64,000 nt of DNA from Saccharopolyspora aridisoli (GCF_004348445.1 NZ_SMKV01000006.1:124001-188000), one strand, 5' to 3'. Shown: positions 8,323-18,204, counted from the stretch's first letter. A program made the numbers and translations. The notes: generated from the sequence alone by a model not told the origin.

Positions 8323-10563
8323 TCATTCGGCGGCGGCTTCGGCCGGAGCGGCCTCGCCCTCGCCGGAGTTCTCCTCCTCGTCGACCAGCACGAGACTGAT
8401 CTTGCCGCGGTTGTCGATGTCGGCGATCTCCACGCGCAGCTTGTCGCCGACGTTCACGACGTCCTCGACCTTGCCGATTCGCTTGCCGTTGCCCAGCTTG
8501 GAGATGTGCACCAGGCCGTCCTTGCCCGGCAGCAGCGAGACGAACGCGCCGAACGCCGCGGTCTTGACCACGGTGCCCAGGAAGCGCTCGCCGACCTTCG
8601 GCAGCTGCGGGTTCGCGATGGCGTTGATCTTGTCGATCGCCGCCTCCGCGGACGGGCCGTCGGCCGCACCCACGTAGATGGTGCCGTCGTCCTCGATGCT
8701 GATCTCGGCGCCGGTCTCCTCGGTGATCGAGTTGATCATCTTGCCCTTCGGGCCGATGACCTCGCCGATCTTGTCCACCGGGACGGTCACCGAGGTCACG
8801 CGCGGCGCGTGCGGGCTCATCTCGTCGGGCTTGCCGATCGCCTCGGCCATGACCTCCAGGATGGTGAACCGGGCGTCGCGCGCCTGGCCCAGCGCCTGCG
8901 CCAGCACCTCGGACGGGATGCCGTCCAGCTTGGTGTCCAGCTGCAGCGCGGTCACGAACTCCTTCGTGCCCGCGACCTTGAAGTCCATGTCACCGAAGGC
9001 GTCCTCGGCACCGAGGATGTCGGTCAGCGCCACGTAGTGGGTCTTGCCGTCGACCTCGTCGGAGACCAGGCCCATCGCGATGCCGGCGACCGGCGCCTTC
9101 AGCGGCACACCCGCGTTGAGCAGGGACAGCGTCGAGGCGCAGACCGAGCCCATCGAGGTCGAACCGTTGGAGCCCAGCGCCTCGGAGACCTGGCGCAGGG
9201 CGTACGGGAACTCCTCGCGCGAGGGCAGCACCGGCATCAGCGCGCGCTCGGCCAGCGCTCCGTGGCCGATCTCGCGACGCTTCGGGCTGCCCACCCGGCC
9301 GGTCTCACCGGTCGAGTACGGCGGGAAGTTGTAGTGGTGCATGTACCGCTTCGTCGTCTCCGGGGAGAGCGAGTCGATGGTCTGCTCCAGCCGCAGCATG
9401 TTCAGCGTGGAGACACCCAGGATCTGGGTCTCGCCGCGCTCGAACAGCGCCGAACCGTGGGTCCGCGGGATCACGCCGACCTCGGCGGAGAGGCTGCGGA
9501 TGTCGGTCAGGCTGCGGCCGTCGATGCGGACCTGGTCGCGGATGATGCGCTGCCGGACCAGCTTCTTGGTCAGCGAGCGGAACGCCGCGCCGATCTCCTT
9601 CTCGCGGCCCTCGAACGCCTCGCCCTCGCCGGTGCCGACCTTCTCCAGGACCGACGCCTTGATCTCGTCGAGGCGGGTCTCCCGCTCCTGCTTGCCGGCG
9701 ATCTTCAGCGCCTCGGCCAGCTCGGAGGACACGGCCTGCTCGACGGCGGTGAACGCGTCCTCCTGGTAGGCCGGGAACACCGGGAAGTCCTCGGTGTCCT
9801 TGCCGACCGCCTGGGCCAGCTGCTGCTGGGCCACGCACAGGGTGCGGATGAACGGCTTGGCGGCCTCCAGACCGGCGGCCACGACCTCCTCGGTCGGCGC
9901 CTGGGCGCCACCGGCGACCAGATCGATGGTCTTGTCGGTGGCCTCGGCCTCGACCATCATGATCGCGACGTCGTCACCGACGATGCGGCCCGCGACGACC
10001 ATGTCGAACACGGCGCGCTCGAGCTGCTCGTGCGTCGGGAACGCGACCCACTGGCCGTCGATCAGCGCCATGCGGGTGGCACCGATCGGGCCGGAGAACG
10101 GCAGACCCGAACCCTGGGTGGACGCCGACGCGGCGTTGATCGCCAGCACGTCGTAGAGGTCGCCGGGCTTCAGGCTCATGACCGTGACCACGACCTGGAC
10201 CTCGTTGCGCAGGCCGTCGACGAACGACGGGCGCAGCGGGCGGTCGATCAGGCGGCAGGTCAGGATCGCGTCCGTGGACGGCCGGCCCTCGCGGCGGAAG
10301 AACGAGCCGGGGATGCGACCCGCGGCGTACATCCGCTCTTCGACGTCGACGGTCAGCGGGAAGAAGTCGAAGTGCTCCTTCGGCTGCTTGGAGGCCGTGG
10401 TGGCCGACAGCAGCATGGTTTCGTCGTCGAGGTAGGCGACGACGCTCCCTGCGGCCTGCTTCGCGAGCCGGCCGGTCTCGAAACGGACGGTACGGGTTCC
10501 GAACGCGCCGTTGTCCAGCACGGCGGTCGCCTCGTACACGCCCTCTTCGATCGCTTCAGTCAA
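8323..10563 (-). CDS. pnp: Polyribonucleotide nucleotidyltransferase (PNPase)
   Basis: A 746-residue phosphorolytic 3'-5' exoribonuclease that can also synthesise 3' tails; in actinobacteria it is the main tailing enzyme (GpsI). Domains in order are the first RNase PH core (to ~residue 230, with [15 protein letters not shown]), a helical linker, the second RNase PH core (~330-560, with FERGETQ and the metal-site region [14 protein letters not shown]), a KH domain (~600-660, with [17 protein letters not shown]) and an S1 domain (~665-725, with [11 protein letters not shown]), then an acidic Glu/Ala tail. It starts with TTG 10563 after AGGGAG, 254 bp downstream of rpsO, the classical rpsO-pnp order. 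A non-optimal TTG start may limit synthesis. Confidence 0.97.
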   Translation of the reverse strand: MTEAIEEGVYEATAVLDNGAFGTRTVRFETGRLAKQAAGSVVAYLDDETMLLSATTASKQPKEHFDFFPLTVDVEERMYAAGRIPGSFFRREGRPSTDAILTCRLIDRPLRPSFVDGLRNEVQVVVTVMSLKPGDLYDVLAINAASASTQGSGLPFSGPIGATRMALIDGQWVAFPTHEQLERAVFDMVVAGRIVGDDVAIMMVEAEATDKTIDLVAGGAQAPTEEVVAAGLEAAKPFIRTLCVAQQQLAQAVGKDTEDFPVFPAYQEDAFTAVEQAVSSELAEALKIAGKQERETRLDEIKASVLEKVGTGEGEAFEGREKEIGAAFRSLTKKLVRQRIIRDQVRIDGRSLTDIRSLSAEVGVIPRTHGSALFERGETQILGVSTLNMLRLEQTIDSLSPETTKRYMHHYNFPPYSTGETGRVGSPKRREIGHGALAERALMPVLPSREEFPYALRQVSEALGSNGSTSMGSVCASTLSLLNAGVPLKAPVAGIAMGLVSDEVDGKTHYVALTDILGAEDAFGDMDFKVAGTKEFVTALQLDTKLDGIPSEVLAQALGQARDARFTILEVMAEAIGKPDEMSPHAPRVTSVTVPVDKIGEVIGPKGKMINSITEETGAEISIEDDGTIYVGAADGPSAEAAIDKINAIANPQLPKVGERFLGTVVKTAAFGAFVSLLPGKDGLVHISKLGNGKRIGKVEDVVNVGDKLRVEIADIDNRGKISLVLVDEEENSGEGEAAPAEAAAE

Positions 10564-10776
10564 GGTGACTCCCTATCGTCACAACGCTCACGGCAGGAGC
10601 ATCCGGATCGGTGATCCGACAAGGCCGGCCATCGATCGAAGCTCCCGGGACCGTCTCGTGACGACTTGCCCGGCAGCCACTACCGAGGACCGGCGGACGC
10701 CTGCACCCAGTGCTTGCCACCGTGAGCGCTCTATTGAATTGCTGGCGGCGCCTGCGAGGCACCGCCCGGTTCTACG

Positions 10777-10812
10777 CACCGGGGGGAGCGGCCGTGGCCA
10801 CTCCCCCCGGTG
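10777..10812 (-). terminator. Terminator hairpin after rpsO
   Basis: CACCGGGGGGAG (10777-10788) pairs perfectly with CTCCCCCCGGTG (10801-10812) around a 12-nt loop, just past the rpsO stop codon on the minus strand. It probably ends or attenuates the rpsO transcript. The 213 bp from here to pnp form the pnp leader and show no other recognisable element. Confidence 0.8.
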
Positions 10813-10817
10813 TCATG

Positions 10818-11087
10818 TCAACGACGCAGACCGAGTCGCTGGATCAGCGAACGGTAGCGTTCGATGTCCACCTTGGTCAGGTAGTTGAGCAGACGCCGGC
10901 GGCGACCCACCATCAGCAGCAGACCACGACGCGAGTGGTGGTCGTGCTTGTGCTGCTTGAGGTGCTCGGTCAGGCCGATGATCCGCTTGGTCAGCAGGGC
11001 CACCTGGGCCTCCGGCGAACCGGTGTCGCCGTCCTTCACGCCGTACTCGGCCAGGATCTGCTTCTTCTCGTCAGTGGACAGCGCCAC
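10818..11087 (-). CDS. rpsO: 30S ribosomal protein S15
   Basis: An 89-residue primary 16S rRNA-binding protein of the small subunit, exactly the usual length. The family core is visible as [17 protein letters not shown], the histidine-rich [16 protein letters not shown] that contacts the three-way junction of 16S rRNA, and [10 protein letters not shown]. Start is GTG 11087 preceded by AAGGAG at 7 nt; the frame is open for six more codons, but the protein proper begins here. The ribF-truB block lies upstream and pnp downstream. Confidence 0.97.
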   Translation of the reverse strand: MALSTDEKKQILAEYGVKDGDTGSPEAQVALLTKRIIGLTEHLKQHKHDHHSRRGLLLMVGRRRRLLNYLTKVDIERYRSLIQRLGLRR

Positions 11088-11235
11088 GAAATACTCCTTC
11101 TGCATGTCCCGTGTCTGTGGGCGGCGAGCTGCCGTGCGGCGCCACCGCCGTGAGGACTGGTACCCCGGAAATCGGCCACCACGGACTGCAGCCGTTCCAC
11201 AGGCCAGGATAACAGGGAAGCCCTGCTCGCCTGGG

Positions 11236-11796
11236 TTACCCCGACGCAGCGCGCGTCACCGGCACGCGGTGCACCACCCGGTGCACCGGACCGCCTTCGC
11301 CCTGGTCACTGCGCATCACCGCGAGTTCTCCGGCGGTCCACCAAGGACCGGTGTAGCCGCTGAGGAGTCCCGGCATCGACCTCCGGTCGGCACGACCGGA
11401 CGCCCACCGGGCGATGGTCAGGTGCGCCCGGAACCCGTGCGGGTCGCCACCGGCCGCGCGCACCAGCTCACCCAGGGCCAGCCGATCGGTCTCGGTGGCC
11501 GGTTCGACGCCGGTCCACAGCACGCCCCGGAAAGTTCCCGAGCCGGTCAGGCGCAGCGCGGGCGGTGCCGCGGTGACGCGCGCCATGCGGCGGTCGAGGC
11601 GGGCGGCGACGCGCTGCGGATCAGCGTCGTCGCCGTGGAAGCGCAACGTCAGGTGCCAGCGCTCGGCGGCGGTGAAGCGGAACTTGCGCACGCTCGCCGC
11701 CGCCTCGGTCACCCGCGCCGGGTCGAGGGCCGCGATCGCCTCCGACAGGTGCCGGACCGCTTCGTCGGAAGGCCACAGCGCGGTGAACAGCCGCAT
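11236..11796 (-). CDS. thpR: RNA 2',3'-cyclic phosphodiesterase (2'-5' RNA ligase family)
   Basis: A 186-residue member of the 2H phosphoesterase superfamily. Both catalytic H-x-T/S-x motifs are present: HLTL (in [13 protein letters not shown]) and HLTI (in [11 protein letters not shown]). The N-terminal [17 protein letters not shown] is typical of the LigT/ThpR group, which hydrolyses 2',3'-cyclic phosphate ends and can join 2'-5' RNA ends in vitro. ATG 11796 is the start because homology begins there. A copy of repeat family 1 lies directly upstream. The cellular substrate is unknown. Confidence 0.9.
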   Translation of the reverse strand: MRLFTALWPSDEAVRHLSEAIAALDPARVTEAAASVRKFRFTAAERWHLTLRFHGDDADPQRVAARLDRRMARVTAAPPALRLTGSGTFRGVLWTGVEPATETDRLALGELVRAAGGDPHGFRAHLTIARWASGRADRRSMPGLLSGYTGPWWTAGELAVMRSDQGEGGPVHRVVHRVPVTRAASG

Positions 11797-11820
11797 GCCG
11801 CGAGTATGGCGGCTGCGGCT

Positions 11821-11945
11821 CGTTCTCGAGTGCGGCGGGGCCACTGCTCGAGGTGTGGGACTGCGCCCTACCGCCGCGGGTTCTGAACGGCTCCGCGGCC
11901 AGTGCGCGCGACGGCGTGCATCGTCACGGCGCACGGAGTCCGACT
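11821..11945 (+). repeat. Dispersed intergenic repeat family 1, copy c
   Basis: This divergent copy starts CGTTCTCGAG, keeps a bulged version of the hairpin (11829-11845), then CCGCCGCGGGTTCTGAACGG and ends near GCACGGAGTCCG. It occupies most of the gap between the HTH regulator stop and the thpR start, so it lies in the thpR 5' region on the minus strand. Confidence 0.5.
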
Positions 11946-11978
11946 GGCACCGCTTCGAGCAGGAAGACCGAACAGCCC

Positions 11979-12461
11979 CTACTCGCTGTCGGCGGCTCGG
12001 CGCAGCAGCCCGGCCAGGCGCGGGTAGCGGCCCTCCAGCAACGACGCCGCGGCCTCCAGCTCGGTGGGTTTGGCGACCTCCAGCAGCACCGGCCAGGCGA
12101 TCTGCTCGCCGTTGGCGGTCTGCTTGACCGGCAGGTTGTCGCGCCCCACCGAGGGCTGCGACTGGCGCACGTCCTCCAATGCCTGCTTGATCGCGTCCGA
12201 CTCGCCCGCGGCCACACCCGGGATGAGGACCTTGCGCTCCAGCATCACCAGCCGGGCCAGCACCTGCGGGTTGCCGATCTTGGCGCGGCGGCCGCTCATC
12301 ACCTGGCTGAGCATCGGCGCGCTGATGCCGAGCACGTCGGCCAGCTGCGCCTGCGAGATGCGGAAGGCCACGACCAGTCGGCGCACCCGGTCTCCCAGCG
12401 GCTCGCCGTACCACTGCCGCTGCAGAGCCAGGTTTCGCTGGACGCTGCTGCTCTCCGACAC
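11979..12461 (-). CDS. XRE-like helix-turn-helix regulator
   Basis: A 160-residue protein with an N-terminal HTH of the lambda-repressor/XRE type: FRISQAQLADVLGISAPMLS then QVMSGRRAKIGNPQVLARL at about residues 30-70. The C-terminal ~90 residues (AIKQALEDVRQSQP to the end) are helical with no recognised ligand domain. GTG 12461 is preceded by GGGGGAG. It lies between ribF and thpR on the same strand. Homologues with this layout are common in actinobacteria and described only as transcriptional regulators; target unknown. Confidence 0.8.
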   Translation of the reverse strand: MSESSSVQRNLALQRQWYGEPLGDRVRRLVVAFRISQAQLADVLGISAPMLSQVMSGRRAKIGNPQVLARLVMLERKVLIPGVAAGESDAIKQALEDVRQSQPSVGRDNLPVKQTANGEQIAWPVLLEVAKPTELEAAASLLEGRYPRLAGLLRRAADSE

Positions 12462-12484
12462 CTTCGCTCCCCCTGCGTGACCGC

Positions 12485-12505
12485 CACCCCGATGAACCCG
12501 GGGTG
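12485..12505 (-). promoter_or_regulatory. Short hairpin upstream of the HTH gene
   Basis: CACCCCG (12485-12491) and CGGGGTG (12499-12505) form a 7-bp stem with a 7-nt loop, 24 bp upstream of the regulator start. It could terminate ribF transcription or be an operator for the regulator itself; sequence alone does not decide. Confidence 0.35.
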
Positions 12506-12583
12506 ATCCGGACTCGAATCCTGCCAGCTCACCGGCAGCACGGGGTCGAGAATCCGAAAACCTGTTCATCCCGGCGGCGGAGC

Positions 12584-13570
12584 TCACTCCCGCACTCCGA
12601 GGATTCGGCGGGTCTCGGCGACGTCGGCGTTCATCTGCTCGATCAGCGCGTCCACCGAGTGGTAGCGCTCCATGGCCCGCAGCCGCTGCACGAAGTCCAG
12701 ATCGACGTGCTCGCCGTAGAAGTCGGCGTCCACATCGAGCACGAAGGCTTCGACGGTGCGCTCGGTCCCGGAGAACGTCGGGTTGCTGCCCACCGACACC
12801 GCGGCGGGCATCGCCGGGCCCGGTTGGGACGCGCCACGCCTGCGGTGGGTGAACCACGCCGCGTAGACGCCGTCGGCCGGGATCGCCGTGTAGTCCGGTG
12901 TGGACAGGTTGGCGGTCGGGAACCCCAGTTCCTCGCCGCCGCGACCCGCGCCACGCACCACGATGCCCTCGATCCGGTGATGACGTCCCAGCGCCGAGGC
13001 CGCGGCCACCACGTCACCCGCGTCGATGCACGCGCGGATGTAGGTGGAGGAGAACGTCACCGAGGTGCCGTCGGCGTCGTCGGAGCGCTCCACCGGTCCG
13101 GACACCAGCGCGTCGGAGGCGACCTCGAAGCCGAAGCGCTCGCCGAGCTCGGTGAGCAGGTCGATGTTGCCGGCCGCCTTGTGGCCGAAGGTGAAGTTCT
13201 CCCCCACCACGACCTCTGCGGCGTGCAGCTTCTCGACGAGGATTTCGTGCGCGAATCCCTCTGCTGGCACCCGGGACAGCTCGCGGGTGAACGGCAGCAC
13301 GCAGAACACGTCCACGCCCAGCTGCTCGACGAGCTCGGCCCGCCGCCGCAACGTGGTCAGCTGCGCCGGGTGGCTCCCCGGGCGCACGACCTCAGCGGGG
13401 TGCGGGTCGAAGGTCATCAGCACGCACGGCAAGCCCCGCCGCCGAGCTTTCTGCACCGCGTGCGCGATGAGTTTCTGGTGGCCGCGATGCACACCGTCGA
13501 AGACACCGATGGTGACCACGCAACGGCCCCAACCACCGGGAAGCTGCTCCAAACCACGCCAACGCTGCAC
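12584..13570 (-). CDS. ribF: Bifunctional riboflavin kinase / FAD synthetase
   Basis: A 328-residue bifunctional enzyme that phosphorylates riboflavin to FMN and adenylates FMN to FAD. The N-terminal nucleotidyltransferase domain shows VTIGVFDGVHRGHQKL (HxGH-type motif) and TFDPHPAEVV, with SSTYIRACIDAGDV at its end. The C-terminal flavokinase domain shows GFPTANL (PTAN motif) and VSVGSNPTF. GTG 13570 was chosen because homologues begin with a similar RWRGL-x-x-LP segment; an upstream in-frame start at 13624 lacks homology. It lies 100 bp downstream of truB. Confidence 0.95.
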   Translation of the reverse strand: MQRWRGLEQLPGGWGRCVVTIGVFDGVHRGHQKLIAHAVQKARRRGLPCVLMTFDPHPAEVVRPGSHPAQLTTLRRRAELVEQLGVDVFCVLPFTRELSRVPAEGFAHEILVEKLHAAEVVVGENFTFGHKAAGNIDLLTELGERFGFEVASDALVSGPVERSDDADGTSVTFSSTYIRACIDAGDVVAAASALGRHHRIEGIVVRGAGRGGEELGFPTANLSTPDYTAIPADGVYAAWFTHRRRGASQPGPAMPAAVSVGSNPTFSGTERTVEAFVLDVDADFYGEHVDLDFVQRLRAMERYHSVDALIEQMNADVAETRRILGVRE

Positions 13571-13670
13571 GACCCAGAAGCCTACTTCCCCCGAACGATC
13601 ACGCGCCCAGCGGTGGAGCCCCACGCCGCCGCGTCGAAATTCGCGCGAGGTTCCGATTCCGCGGCGGGCG

Positions 13671-14579
13671 TCAGTTCCCGGGGGTGATCACCAGGACGGC
13701 CTTCGCCGTGCGGCCACGGTCGCGGACGAGGGCCACAGCCCGGCCGTCGGGGTCGAACATCCCGTAGGTCCCCTCGACACCGGCAGCGGTCACGACCTGC
13801 CCGTGCGACAGCGCGCGAGCGGTGGAGGCGTCGACGTTGCGGCGGGGGAAGGCCGTCTCGACGGCTTGGTCCAGGCCCATCGACAGCTCGGGGGTCTCCT
13901 CCAGCTGGTCGAGGGTGCGCGCCGTTGCCAGCCCGAACGGTCCCACCCGGGTGCGGCGCAGCGCCGTGAGGTGCCCCCCGACTCCGAGCTGTTCCCCGAG
14001 GTCGCGGGCCAGCGCGCGCACGTAGGTGCCCGAGGAGCACTCCACCAGCACGTCGAGTTCGGTGGTCTGGTCGGTTCGCCGCAGCGCGAGCACGTCGAAG
14101 CGCGAGACGGTGACCGGGCGGGCTGCGAGCTCGACGGTCTCCCCGCTGCGCGCGATCTCGTAGGCCCGGCGACCGTTGATCTTGACCGCGCTGACCGCGC
14201 TGGGCACCTGCTCCAGGTCCCCGGTCAGCGCCGCCACCCCGTCGCGGATCGCGCTCTCGTCCACACCGGACGCATCGATCGAGGACACGACCTCACCTTC
14301 GGCGTCGTCGGTCGTGGTCGACGCGCCGAGGGCGATGGTGGCCAGGTACGCCTTGGTGTCCAGCGCGAGGTGGCCCAGCAGCTTGGTCGCCCGCTCCAGG
14401 CCGAGCACGAGCACACCGGTGGCCATCGGGTCCAGCGTCCCCGCGTGCCCGACCTTGCGGGTGCCCATGATGCGGCGAACCCTGGAGACGACGTCGTGCG
14501 AGGTCATCCCCGCCGGTTTGTCGACCACCAGCAGGCCGGGAGGAACGGCGGGACCTTGTTTGCGGGATTGCGCGGACAC
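13671..14579 (-). CDS. truB: tRNA pseudouridine(55) synthase
   Basis: A 302-residue enzyme converting U55 to pseudouridine in the T-loop of tRNAs. Catalytic aspartate lies in the family motif HAGTLDPMATGVL (residues ~46-58); the preceding LLVVDKPAGMTSHDVV and later INGRRAYEIAR and CSSGTYVRALARDLG are further TruB signatures. The C terminus carries a PUA-like segment (ARALSHGQVV to GMFDPDGRAVAL). Start GTG 14579 is preceded by a GGGGATG region. It lies downstream of a MATE pump gene and upstream of ribF. Confidence 0.96.
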   Translation of the reverse strand: MSAQSRKQGPAVPPGLLVVDKPAGMTSHDVVSRVRRIMGTRKVGHAGTLDPMATGVLVLGLERATKLLGHLALDTKAYLATIALGASTTTDDAEGEVVSSIDASGVDESAIRDGVAALTGDLEQVPSAVSAVKINGRRAYEIARSGETVELAARPVTVSRFDVLALRRTDQTTELDVLVECSSGTYVRALARDLGEQLGVGGHLTALRRTRVGPFGLATARTLDQLEETPELSMGLDQAVETAFPRRNVDASTARALSHGQVVTAAGVEGTYGMFDPDGRAVALVRDRGRTAKAVLVITPGN

Positions 14580-14624
14580 GGCCAGCCATCATCCCCGACC
14601 CGGCGCCGCGCGATTCCGCCAGGG

Positions 14625-15950
14625 TCAGGCCGTCGCTGCCGCGGGGGTCGCGCCGACCACGGCCCACTTGCCGGAGCGGGCGCGCAGCAGCAGCGTGATC
14701 AGCCGCAGGACCATGAACAGGCTCAGCCCGGTCCAGATCCCCGCCAAGCCCCAGCCGAAGACCAGCGACAGCCAGATCAGCGGCAGGTAACCGATGACGG
14801 CGCTGAGGATCGTCGCGGTGCGCAGGTAGGCGGCGTCGCCCGCGCCGAGGAACACCCCGTCCAGCGCGAAGACCACTCCCGCCACCGGCTGCACCGCCAC
14901 GAAGAACCACCAGGCGTGCGGCATCTCGGCGAGCACGGCGGCATCGGTGGTGAACACCGACGGCAGCACGCCGGACACGGCGGTGAAGAACACGGCCAGT
15001 CCGCACCCGAAACCCAGGCTGTACCAGGTCACCTGCTTGGCGACCGCCTTCGCGCGCGGCACCGAACCGCTACCGAGGGCGGCACCGACCAGCGACTGGG
15101 CGGCGATGGCCAGCGAATCCAGCACGAGCGACTGGAACATCCACAGCTGCCACACGACCTGGTGCGCGGCCGCCGTCTCGGCGCCGATGCGGGCGGCCAC
15201 CGAGGTCGCCGACAGGAAGCAGACCTGGAAGGCCATGGTGCGCAGCACCAGGTCGCGGCCGAGGCCGAGCTGAGCGCGCATCCTCACCCAGTCGGGGCGC
15301 AGCGGCGCCTTCTCCACGAGCAGGGCGCGGATGAACAGGGCAGCGGCGATGCTCTGGCCGATCAGGTTCGCGATCGCCGAACCCTCCAGCCCGAGGCCCA
15401 CCGGGTAGACCAGGATCGGGCACAGCACGGCGGACACGCCGTTGCCGATGAGCGTGTAGCGCAACGGGCGGACGGTGTCCTGGACGCCGCGCATCCAGCC
15501 GTTGCCGGCCATGGTGATCAGCACCAGCGGGGCTCCGCAGAGCGCGATGCGCAGCCAGGTACCGGCGGCGTCGGCGACCGGGCCGGGCCCTGCCAGCAGC
15601 TCCGCGACGGGCGTGGCGACCAGTTGGGCGATCAGCGACAGCACCACGCCGACGGCGATCCCGAGCCAAGTCGCCTGCACGCCCTCGGCGACGGCTTCGG
15701 TGCGCCGACCGGCGCCGTGCAGCCGGGCCGTGCGCGCGGTGGTTCCGTAGGTCAGGAAGGTCAGCTGGCTGGAGATCAGCGTGAACAGGGTGCCGCCGAG
15801 CGCGAGCCCGGCGAGCGGGACGGCGCCGAGGTGACCGACCACGGCGGTGTCGACCAGCACGTACAGCGGCTCGGCCGCCAGCACGCCCAGTGCGGGGAAC
15901 GCGAGCCCCAGCACCTTGCGCGGTGACACGCGTTCCCCGGCCTCGGACAC
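14625..15950 (-). CDS. MATE family (DinF-type) efflux transporter
   Basis: A 441-residue polytopic membrane protein with about twelve hydrophobic segments arranged as two MatE halves. Recognisable blocks are EPLYVLVDTAVVGHLGAVPL near the N terminus and FALDGVFLGAGDAAYLR in the second half, both typical of the DinF branch of cation-coupled multidrug exporters. Start is GTG 15950 with AGGGAGA 6 nt upstream. The gene ends 45 bp before truB and is divergent from the CGNR zinc-finger gene (67 bp gap). Substrate cannot be predicted. Confidence 0.9.
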   Translation of the reverse strand: MSEAGERVSPRKVLGLAFPALGVLAAEPLYVLVDTAVVGHLGAVPLAGLALGGTLFTLISSQLTFLTYGTTARTARLHGAGRRTEAVAEGVQATWLGIAVGVVLSLIAQLVATPVAELLAGPGPVADAAGTWLRIALCGAPLVLITMAGNGWMRGVQDTVRPLRYTLIGNGVSAVLCPILVYPVGLGLEGSAIANLIGQSIAAALFIRALLVEKAPLRPDWVRMRAQLGLGRDLVLRTMAFQVCFLSATSVAARIGAETAAAHQVVWQLWMFQSLVLDSLAIAAQSLVGAALGSGSVPRAKAVAKQVTWYSLGFGCGLAVFFTAVSGVLPSVFTTDAAVLAEMPHAWWFFVAVQPVAGVVFALDGVFLGAGDAAYLRTATILSAVIGYLPLIWLSLVFGWGLAGIWTGLSLFMVLRLITLLLRARSGKWAVVGATPAAATA

Positions 15951-16017
15951 GTCATCTCCCTTGTAAGCTGCATCTCGTGGGTTCGACCCTGACAAAGGGT
16001 AGCGGTAAGGAGCGTCA

Positions 16018-16557
16018 GTGGACAGCGCCGATTACATCGAGGTCGCGCTGCGGCTCGCCAACGCCGACGTGACCGGCGTCGAGGCGGTGCGCGCCGCGCT
16101 GCACGACGAGCCCTGGTGGGCCGACCGGCTCCGGGACTCCGACCTGCCCCTGCTGCGGGAGGTCTCCGATGGCCTGCGTCGGGCGCTGGCCGCCATGGAG
16201 GCGTCGACCGGCCCGGCCCAGGACGAGACGGTCCTCACCGAGATCAACGCGCTGCTGGCCGCCCACCCCCCGCGTCCCCGGCTCTCCGGACACGGCGGTC
16301 ATGACGGAGCACCCAACTGGCACGTCCACGTCGCGGGCCCCGATGCCCCAGCGGTGGACGAGGTCGCCGCAGCGGCGGCGTGGGGCCTGGCCCAGGGCGT
16401 CGTCGCGCACGGCACCACCCGCTGGGGGCTCTGCGAGGCGGAGGGGTGCTCGACGTACTACCTGGACACCTCCACCAACCAGGCGAAGCGCTTCTGCTCA
16501 CCCCGCTGCGCCAACCGCATGCACGTGGCCGCCTTCCGAGCCCGCCAGCGCTCCTGA
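16018..16557 (+). CDS. ABATE-domain protein with CGNR zinc finger
   Basis: A 179-residue protein with the ABATE arrangement: an N-terminal helical domain of ~110 residues and a C-terminal zinc finger. Cysteines are seen in LCEAEGCSTYYLD and RFCSPRCANRMHVAAFRAR; the last block matches the CGNR motif with A in place of G (CANR). Such proteins are thought to be stress-linked transcription regulators in actinobacteria, but none is well characterised. It starts at GTG 16018 with AAGGAG upstream, is divergent from the MATE gene and converges on the nanoRNase gene with an 18 bp gap. Confidence 0.85.
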   Translation: MDSADYIEVALRLANADVTGVEAVRAALHDEPWWADRLRDSDLPLLREVSDGLRRALAAMEASTGPAQDETVLTEINALLAAHPPRPRLSGHGGHDGAPNWHVHVAGPDAPAVDEVAAAAAWGLAQGVVAHGTTRWGLCEAEGCSTYYLDTSTNQAKRFCSPRCANRMHVAAFRARQRS

Positions 16558-16575
16558 CCCGGCCCGGCGCCGCGG

Positions 16576-17625
16576 TCAGGGCGCGAGGAGAGGCGCGTTG
16601 TCCAGGGCTTTGCGGATTCCGTCGAGGATCTCGTGCTCCTCGCCGCGAGCGGTGAAGCCGGAGGCCAGGCGGTGGCCGCCACCTCCGCAGGCGTTGGCCG
16701 CGTGGCTGACGTCGACGCGGCTGTCGGCGCGCAGCGACACCGACCAGTGAGCGGGACCGATCTCCTTGAGGACGGCGGCGACCTCGGCCTCGCCGGTGGT
16801 GCGGATGAGGTCGATGACGCTGTCGACGTCCTCGCTGCCCAGACCGTCGGACTGGGCCTTGCGGACGGTGGTGTGCACGAGACCCAGGCCCTGCGCCGCC
16901 GACGGCTCCAGCTCGGCCTTCGACAGGACACCGGCGAGCATGCCCAAGAACCCGAACGGGTGGGTGTCGAGCAGCGGCTTGGTGGTCGCCTCCGGGTCGA
17001 CGCCCGCGTCGAGCAACCGGGCCGCGACCCGGTGCACCTCGGCGCTGGCGTGCCGGAACGAGCGGGTGTCGGTGACCAACCCGGCGTACAGGCAGCGGGC
17101 GGTCGGCAGGTCCAGTTCCGCGCCGAGCTCGTCCAGCAACCGCAGCACCAGCAGCACCGTCGCCTCGGCGGACTCGTCCAGGACGTGCAACGTGCCGTAG
17201 CGGGTGTTGGAGATGTGGTGGTCGAGGACGATCACATCACCACCTGCGGCGACGGTGCCCTTGACGCGGTCGGCGAGCTTGCCCAGCCGTCCGAGGCTGC
17301 CGGAGTCGCACACGACCAGCAGCGGCGGTGCGGGGGGAACCTCCGACGGGGGCACGATGAGCCCGTCGACGTCGAGGTCGCGCAGCGAGTGGGCGGGCTT
17401 GTCCGGATGCCCGAAGGACACCCGGACCGCGCTGCCGCGCTTCCTCAACGCCCTGCCCAGCGCGAGTGCGCTGCCCAGAGCGTCGGCATCGGGGTTGACG
17501 TGCCCGAACAGGGTCACATCAGGTGCTGCCGCGAGCTTGCCCGCAGCCGCCGCGACGGCCTCTCGCAGAGACTCGCCCGTCTCCGGGCCGCCCTGCCGGC
17601 CGGCGATCTCGGGTTGCCCGCGCAC
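16576..17625 (-). CDS. DHH/DHHA1 phosphoesterase (nanoRNase / pAp phosphatase type)
   Basis: A 349-residue member of the NrnA group, which degrades RNA dinucleotides and other short oligonucleotides and can dephosphorylate pAp. The DHH domain shows FGHVNPDADALGSALALG (motif I), VVCDSGS (motif II), VIVLDHHISNTRYG (DHH, motif III) and LYAGLVTDTRSFRH (motif IV). The DHHA1 domain ends with ACGGGGHRLASGF, the GGGHxxAAG-type substrate motif. GTG 17625 has GGAGG 7 nt upstream. It follows rbfA by 72 bp, the standard actinobacterial order, and pairs logically with the RNA-turnover genes downstream. Confidence 0.94.
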   Translation of the reverse strand: MRGQPEIAGRQGGPETGESLREAVAAAAGKLAAAPDVTLFGHVNPDADALGSALALGRALRKRGSAVRVSFGHPDKPAHSLRDLDVDGLIVPPSEVPPAPPLLVVCDSGSLGRLGKLADRVKGTVAAGGDVIVLDHHISNTRYGTLHVLDESAEATVLLVLRLLDELGAELDLPTARCLYAGLVTDTRSFRHASAEVHRVAARLLDAGVDPEATTKPLLDTHPFGFLGMLAGVLSKAELEPSAAQGLGLVHTTVRKAQSDGLGSEDVDSVIDLIRTTGEAEVAAVLKEIGPAHWSVSLRADSRVDVSHAANACGGGGHRLASGFTARGEEHEILDGIRKALDNAPLLAP

Positions 17626-17697
17626 ACGTCACCTCCACGTCATCGGCGGCCTCGTCAGGTCCACCGATGACCAACGCACCCGATTCGGCGCCGCGAC

Positions 17698-18204
17698 TCA
17701 ACCACCTTGTGGGCCACGACGCACATCGGCGTCAAAAGGGTCCTCGTCATCGACACCATCGGTGTCGTCGTCATCATCCTCGGTGTCAGCGCTCGCGCGG
17801 TAGGGGTCCGCGTCACCGGCCGGGACCGCACCGGAGGCCAGTCGAGCGACCTCCTCGTCGGCCTCCTTGGCCTTGGCGAGCAGCTCCTCCATCCGGCGGG
17901 CCTGGTCCGGGACGGTGTCCGCGACGAACGTCAGGGTCGGGGTGAACCGAACCCCGGTCTGGTCGCCGACCCGGGAACGCAGCACGCCGGTGGCGCTGGT
18001 GAGCGCGGCCGCCGTCGAGGCGTAGTCGGCGTCGTCGCCGAAGACGGTGTAGTAGACCGTGGCGTCCCGCAGGTCCGGGGTGACTCGCGCGTCGGTGATC
18101 GTCACCATCGCCAGTCGCGGGTCCTTGACCTCGTGCTCCAGCCCGGAAGCGACGATCTGCGCGATGCGCTTGGCCAGCCTGCGGGCGCGCGCCGTATCAG
18201 CCAC
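17698..18204 (-). CDS. rbfA: 30S ribosome-binding factor A
   Basis: A 168-residue maturation factor for the 16S 5' end with a KH-type fold. The conserved start is [17 protein letters not shown] (family consensus R-x-x-R-v-a-x-x-I), followed by [20 protein letters not shown] and [11 protein letters not shown]. The C terminus carries an acidic stretch (about residues 145-160) usual in actinobacteria. GTG 18204 was chosen because the family begins here; the open frame extends 78 codons upstream only because it runs through repeat family 1 copy b, which separates rbfA from ylxP. GGAGG precedes the start. Confidence 0.95.
   Translation of the reverse strand: MADTARARRLAKRIAQIVASGLEHEVKDPRLAMVTITDARVTPDLRDATVYYTVFGDDADYASTAAALTSATGVLRSRVGDQTGVRFTPTLTFVADTVPDQARRMEELLAKAKEADEEVARLASGAVPAGDADPYRASADTEDDDDDTDGVDDEDPFDADVRRGPQGG

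Noticed and set aside
12495-12545. tRNA-like T-arm (GGATTCGAGTCC on the minus strand)
   Set aside because: The five flanking bases on each side do not pair and no acceptor or anticodon stem can be drawn.
13044-15926. A 960-codon plus-strand frame spanning ribF, truB and the MATE gene
   Set aside because: It crosses three well-supported minus-strand genes and translates to Arg/Gly/His/Gln-rich sequence without family features.
15970-16017. tRNA or att-like sequence GGGTTCGACCC before the CGNR gene
   Set aside because: Only a short inverted repeat; no cloverleaf and no integrase gene in the window.
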